From Clostridium_AM tanneri (GTDB taxonomy: Bacteria; Bacillota; Clostridia; Clostridiales; Clostridiaceae): a DNA stretch of 64,000 bases. The position numbers and the translations under genes were made by a program. The notes under the pieces are model-generated. The model saw only the letters and a program-made list of their open reading frames with translations, made no database searches and was not told the DNA's origin. Where the stretch lies: positions 57,081 to 121,080 of the forward strand of contig NZ_JARUJP010000012.1 in NCBI RefSeq assembly GCF_033659955.1, read 5' to 3'. Shown here piece by piece: positions 60,632 to 64,000 of the stretch (its first letter is position 1; each line of letters starts with the position of its first letter).

Positions 60632-61510
60632 GTGAAAAAAATTGACTGCAAAAAACTCACATTGGACTTATTATTTTTAATAGCTGGATGCATACTTTGT
60701 GCATTTGCAACTACTTCAATTTTAAAAACAAATGGATTAATCACGGGAGGAATTACGGGCGTATCAATTATAATAGACAAGCTACTGCACGTAAAATATA
60801 CCTACATTTACTATGCATTGTCAATATTAGTACTTACTATTGCATGGGTAACTCTTGGAAAAAGAGAAGGGCTAAAAATAATTACATTATCTTTACTGTT
60901 TCCTGTGATTCTAATTGTCTTTGATAGATTAAAGGTTTCTTCTATACAGGGTGACTTAATGTTAGCCTCAATTTACTATGGAATAATAAGTGGATTAGGT
61001 TGTGGGCTTATACTAAAAAGAGGATTTTCTTTTGGTGGAACTGATACTTTAGCGAAAATCCTTCATCATAAAATTTTTCCTTTTATCAGTATTAGTGAAA
61101 TTTTGCTTGGCATAGATGCTGTAATAATTATATCTTCAGCTATTATTTATGGTATGAATATAGCCATGTATGCAGTTATTTCTGAGATAATATTTATGAA
61201 GGCAATAGATACGGTCCTTTTCGGATTTGGTTCTAAAAAGGTTCAAATAGAAATAATAAGTGATAAACATGAGGAGATAACAGATTATATACTACATAAA
61301 ATAAAAAGAGGCGTCAGTACCTATCAGATTAGAGGCGGATATATGAATCAAACCCGAATTAAGTTGGTTACAATTTGCTCTCCACGTGAAAGCATGTTGA
61401 TCAAGAGATTTATAGCTAACAAGGATGTAAACGCCTTTGTAAATGTTATTTCTGTTATATCTGTTTGGGGTAAGGGTGTTGGATTCGATAGTCTTATTGA
61501 TGATGTTTAG
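60632..61510 (+). CDS. YitT family membrane protein
   Basis: A 292-residue paralogue of the protein at 56567. TM segments cover about residues 8-170 (LLFLIAGCILCAFATTSILKTNGLITGGITGVSIIID), and the DUF2179 domain starts near 215 (KVQIEIISDKHEEITDYILHKIKRGVSTYQIRGGY). The GTG at 60632 follows AAGGTGA by six bases; a longer ATG start at 60581 is possible. Repeated TTTAA sequences upstream (about 60530-60570) hint at control by the regulator of the preceding gene. Confidence 0.85.
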   Translation: MKKIDCKKLTLDLLFLIAGCILCAFATTSILKTNGLITGGITGVSIIIDKLLHVKYTYIYYALSILVLTIAWVTLGKREGLKIITLSLLFPVILIVFDRLKVSSIQGDLMLASIYYGIISGLGCGLILKRGFSFGGTDTLAKILHHKIFPFISISEILLGIDAVIIISSAIIYGMNIAMYAVISEIIFMKAIDTVLFGFGSKKVQIEIISDKHEEITDYILHKIKRGVSTYQIRGGYMNQTRIKLVTICSPRESMLIKRFIANKDVNAFVNVISVISVWGKGVGFDSLIDDV

Positions 61511-61603
61511 CAAGCTTAGGCAGGCCTTTGTAAATCCCTTTTGTACTAAATAGTTTGAACAGTTAGTTCCCTCGGTCTCTTCGTCTGTAACTAATTGGAG
61601 CTA

Positions 61604-61667
61604 TACCTAAAGAGGTAAGTTTTATCTCTTTAGGTATTAGCTGCTGGCTTTTAACGCAAGCAGCTAA
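61604..61667 (+). other. Two abutting hairpins in a gene-free region
   Basis: TACCTAAAGAG / CTCTTTAGGTA (61604-61636) is immediately followed by TTAGCTGCT / AGCAGCTAA (61637-61667). Neither has a T-tail, though the first may terminate the YitT transcript. The rest of 61511-61893 shows no gene; its 3' part is the long leader region of the cold-shock gene. Confidence 0.5.
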
Positions 61668-61893
61668 AGTTCAAATTATATAGGGACTTGGAGCGCTAAT
61701 AATAGAAATTCCATTATACTTTATAATGAAGAAAGGCAGCAAATCAGTACAAAATAACGAAACTTGTTAAAAAGACACACAACTTAGCACAGTTTAGAAA
61801 AAATTTTATAATAAATATAGCATCTTCAGGGAATTTTATTATTGAATTATTATCATGAGTTCAAAAATAATAAAATTTGGAGGTACGTATAAT

Positions 61894-62091
61894 ATGACTG
61901 GTACAGTAAAATGGTTTAATGGAGAAAAAGGATATGGATTTATTACAGGAGATGATGGAACTGATGTTTTTGCACATTTTTCTCAAATAAATTCAGAAGG
62001 TTACAAATCACTTCAAGAAGGTCAAAAGGTTTCCTATGATGTTACTAAGGGACCTAAGGGACCTCAAGCAGAAAATATTACTATTATTTAG
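61894..62091 (+). CDS. Cold-shock protein (Csp family)
   Basis: A 65-residue single cold-shock domain: MTGTVKWFNGEKGYGFITGDDGTDVFAHFSQI holds RNP1 (KGYGFI) and RNP2 (VFAHF). It binds single-stranded nucleic acid as an RNA chaperone. ATG 61894 is nine bases after GGAGG; an upstream ATG at 61855 lies in a leader without ribosome site. Strong terminator follows. Confidence 0.95.
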   Translation: MTGTVKWFNGEKGYGFITGDDGTDVFAHFSQINSEGYKSLQEGQKVSYDVTKGPKGPQAENITII

Positions 62092-62110
62092 TTAATGAGC
62101 ATTTTGAAAA

Positions 62111-62146
62111 ATCCTTTAAATAGGCATTCTATTTAAAGGATCTTTC
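62111..62146. terminator. Bidirectional terminator after the cold-shock gene
   Basis: ATCCTTTAAATAG and CTATTTAAAGGAT with a 5-base loop, then CTTTC; serves the convergent oxidoreductase pseudogene as well. Confidence 0.8.
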
Positions 62147-62192
62147 AAATTGATTTAATGTAACAGCCCTTTGTTTATTTTATCAACAAAAT

Positions 62193-63166
62193 TTAGTTAT
62201 CAAATCTATCAGCCTTAAATAGTTTCATATCCTCACAATGCTCTCCCTTATACAATTTACTAAGCATCATTCCCCCAAGAATTGCAAATAAGATTCCATT
62301 AGCACCATAGCCTAGACAATACCACAGATTCTTATGGACAGGGTCCGGCCCAATAAAACCTAAGTTATCAGTGGTTGATGCAAAACAGCCGCAGTATCTA
62401 TACTCTATTTCTATATTCTCAATCTCCTTAAACATAAATTTAAGCTTTTGCTCTAAAATACTATACTTTTCTTCAGCTAGTTTTTCATTATTTATATCAG
62501 GTATAAATTGAACATCTTCTCCACCTATAATAATTCTTCCGTCTTTAGTAGTCCTCATATAGGTGTAAGGGTCACCGTTATCGCGGATAAGGGACCTATC
62601 TTTCCAACCTTCAAAATTCTTAACAGGCTTAGTGGCTACGTTAAAGGAGGTACTTTTTGTTGCAAAGTTTCTATCTGTAAATAGAGAGGTATTATATCCA
62701 GTAGCGACTACTATTTTTTTTCCTCTAACCTTTTTACCATAAAGAGTTTCTACCTCTACAAAATCCTGTGAATAATTTACTTTAACAACTTCTGTATTTT
62801 CATATACTCTAAGACCTAGCTTGGTGGAAACATCTAAAAGTTGATGAGTATATTTATATGGATCTAGTTCTGCTCCGGCATTTTCACAAAGTATTCCAGC
62901 CTTTAAAGGGAAGCTATAAGGATTGTTTTCTTCCTTTATAAGCGTAACGTTAAAATTATTATCCTGTCTAAATTTGAATTCCTCTTCGATTTCCTTTGTA
63001 TCAAGTTTTTTATCGGTATAAGGTAGTAGCTGCAGATAGCACCAGTGACTCCACCGCCTACTATGATAACCTCTGTGTTTATGTTATCTACAAGATATGG
63101 ATATTGAATGGGAACGGTGTTTATATCAGTAAATAGGGGATTTCCTTGAATGAATTGAGATTCCAT
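62193..63166 (-). pseudogene. FAD-dependent oxidoreductase with internal deletion and frameshift
   Basis: A DadA/GlpO-like flavoprotein. The start is intact: AGGAGG, ATG 63166, then PYLVDNINTEVIIVGGGVTGAICSYYL, the Rossmann FAD motif. At about 63027 the frame changes and a segment of roughly 100 codons is missing, after which TDKKLDTKEIEEEF... continues open to YGANGILFAILGGMMLSKLYKGEH. The C-terminal part includes MRTTKDGRIIIGGED and a FIGPDPVHKNLWYCLGYGANG FAD-contact block. It should be non-functional. Confidence 0.82.
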
Positions 63167-63230
63167 AATCAGCCTCCTAAAGAAATATTCTAGCATATAT
63201 TTTCTTAATAAAGAGGCAATTATATTCACA

Positions 63231-63527
63231 GAAAACAGTATATTGAAAAGAAAACTTAATAAGGTAGGTTAATACAAAATTTTAAAATGAGGTGAGACTT
63301 TGGGGAGAATAGTTATCCCCAAGCTCATAAACAACTTTAAGATAAAATATTAACCAGCCAACTAAATCGGGTGTATCATTATGACCATTACTGAGTATAC
63401 TAAAGGATGTTGGATTATTAATAGGGACATTTGCTCTGAGCATATACATAGTCTAATTTATATATACTAATACATGATAAGATATCACTTGTCGCTTCGA
63501 GAGGCGGCGAACAAGAATATATAATGA
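63231..63527. other. Region before the initiator tRNA
   Basis: It holds a dyad TTGGGGA / TCCCCAA (63300-63322) and, at about 63471-63500, CATGATAAGAT plus an imperfect CTTGTCGC / GCGAACAAG hairpin that resemble the downstream rRNA promoters without a good -35. No protein gene is supported. Confidence 0.45.
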
Positions 63528-63603
<76 letters not shown>

Positions 63604-63663
63604 AAAGCTATCTAGAACATCACGTAATAATATACGATGAAGAATCTGGTAGAAAATTACTAA

Positions 63664-63866
63664 TTGACGAGATGAACTAGACATGATAAGATGTAAATCC
63701 AATCGCAAAACAGCGATTGAATAATTAGTTAGCTGGTAATAAGTTACTGGTTGACGAGTTAGAACAATCATGTTAAAATGTAAATCCAGTTGCGATGAAG
63801 CAACAAAATAATTAGTTAACTGGTAACAAATTACTAGTTGACAGGCTGAAACAAAGATGATAAGGT
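63664..63866 (+). promoter_or_regulatory. Three tandem rRNA-type promoters with 87-bp period
   Basis: P1 TTGACG (63664) / TAAGAT (63687), P2 TTGACG (63751) / TAAAAT (63774), P3 TTGACA (63838) / TAAGGT (63861). Each has a 17-bp spacer, and the -35 elements are exactly 87 bp apart. Each start region is followed by a GC-containing hairpin (CAATCGC / GCGATTG; GTTGC / GCAAC; GTCGC / GCGAC). This is a tandem-repeat promoter array of the kind feeding rRNA operons. Confidence 0.75.
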
Positions 63867-64000
63867 ATAAATCCAGTCGCAAATGAGCGACATGATCCTT
63901 GAAAATTAAACAGAGTAAGGTAAGTAAAACTTATCTATAATATAAACCAGCAATTCTTTAATGAATCTTCTCAATGAATTGAGAAGTAAGCGACTATTAC
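63867..64000 (+). other. Leader of an rRNA operon continuing past the window
   Basis: CCTTGAAAATTAAACAG (63897-63913) resembles the conserved leader just before clostridial 16S rRNA genes. TTCTCAA / TTGAGAA (63968-63985) may be part of the 16S processing stem. The 16S gene itself is not yet reached. Confidence 0.55.

Overview
The window reads as chromosomal DNA of a low-GC, anaerobic, Gram-positive bacterium, most likely a Clostridium in the broad sense. Support comes from AT-rich codon use, strong AGGAGG-type ribosome sites with frequent TTG/GTG starts, a Gram-positive PolC replicase, a type-A-like RNase P RNA, a Gram-positive LexA/DinR box, many chemoreceptors and two-component systems, hydroxylamine reductase (hybrid-cluster protein), and cell-wall-binding type 2 repeats. 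No phage, IS element or CRISPR array was seen.

Layout. 1-7.9 kb: the tail of a glycyl-radical-enzyme activase, a soluble chemoreceptor, a degV/tetR divergent pair with a perfect operator dyad, a membrane chemoreceptor preceded by what looks like a complete c-di-GMP-II riboswitch and terminator, a TerB-like protein, a small kinase-like protein, and DUF1653, HIT and YaaA genes. 8-12.4 kb: polC. 12.5-25.6 kb: housekeeping and accessory genes (MocR regulator, CGGC protein, Dus, YbaK, TfoX-N, RNase P RNA, iron alcohol dehydrogenase behind a MerR-type promoter, nitroreductase, hydrolases), then a dynamin-like GTPase next to a TerB/beta-helix protein. 25.7-34 kb: an SOS-box-controlled radical-SAM DNA-repair pair, TfoX-C, Fe-S proteins, a LysR regulator with a large operator, and a short class-III-like hydroxylamine reductase.

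34-36 kb is a peroxide-defence locus: a MarR/OhrR-type regulator with a 1-nt frameshift at its start, a peroxiredoxin-like gene with an in-frame TGA where the catalytic cysteine should be (candidate selenocysteine), and a glutathione peroxidase remnant with an internal deletion. The regulator and the peroxidase share near-identical promoters. 36-37 kb is rpsF-ssb-rpsR with its S6:S18 leader. 37.3-41.4 kb has a pentapeptide protein and a three-gene Tm-1-like cluster (TIM-barrel fused to AraC, UPF0261, stand-alone TIM-barrel). 41.8-45.8 kb carries a hybrid histidine kinase and a receiver-kinase gene broken by an amber codon.

46-57.5 kb has azoreductase, a chemoreceptor with its sensor domain at the C-terminus, an amino-acid permease, Nudix and TauE proteins, an ABC-2 exporter, a wall-binding/amino-acid-binding fusion, and YitT. 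57.7-61.5 kb is a probable metal-responsive unit: a His/Cys-rich protein behind an 11-bp direct-repeat array, a kinase with a His-rich N-terminus, an OmpR-type regulator and a second YitT. The end has a cold-shock gene, a deleted FAD oxidoreductase, an initiator tRNA and three 87-bp-spaced promoters leading into an rRNA operon beyond the window.

Five genes carry clear lesions (marR frameshift, GPx deletion, amber kinase, FAD oxidoreductase deletion, nitroreductase fragment). The window is therefore either in partial gene decay or contains some sequence errors. Start codons were chosen from ribosome-site spacing and are often shorter than the longest possible reading frame.
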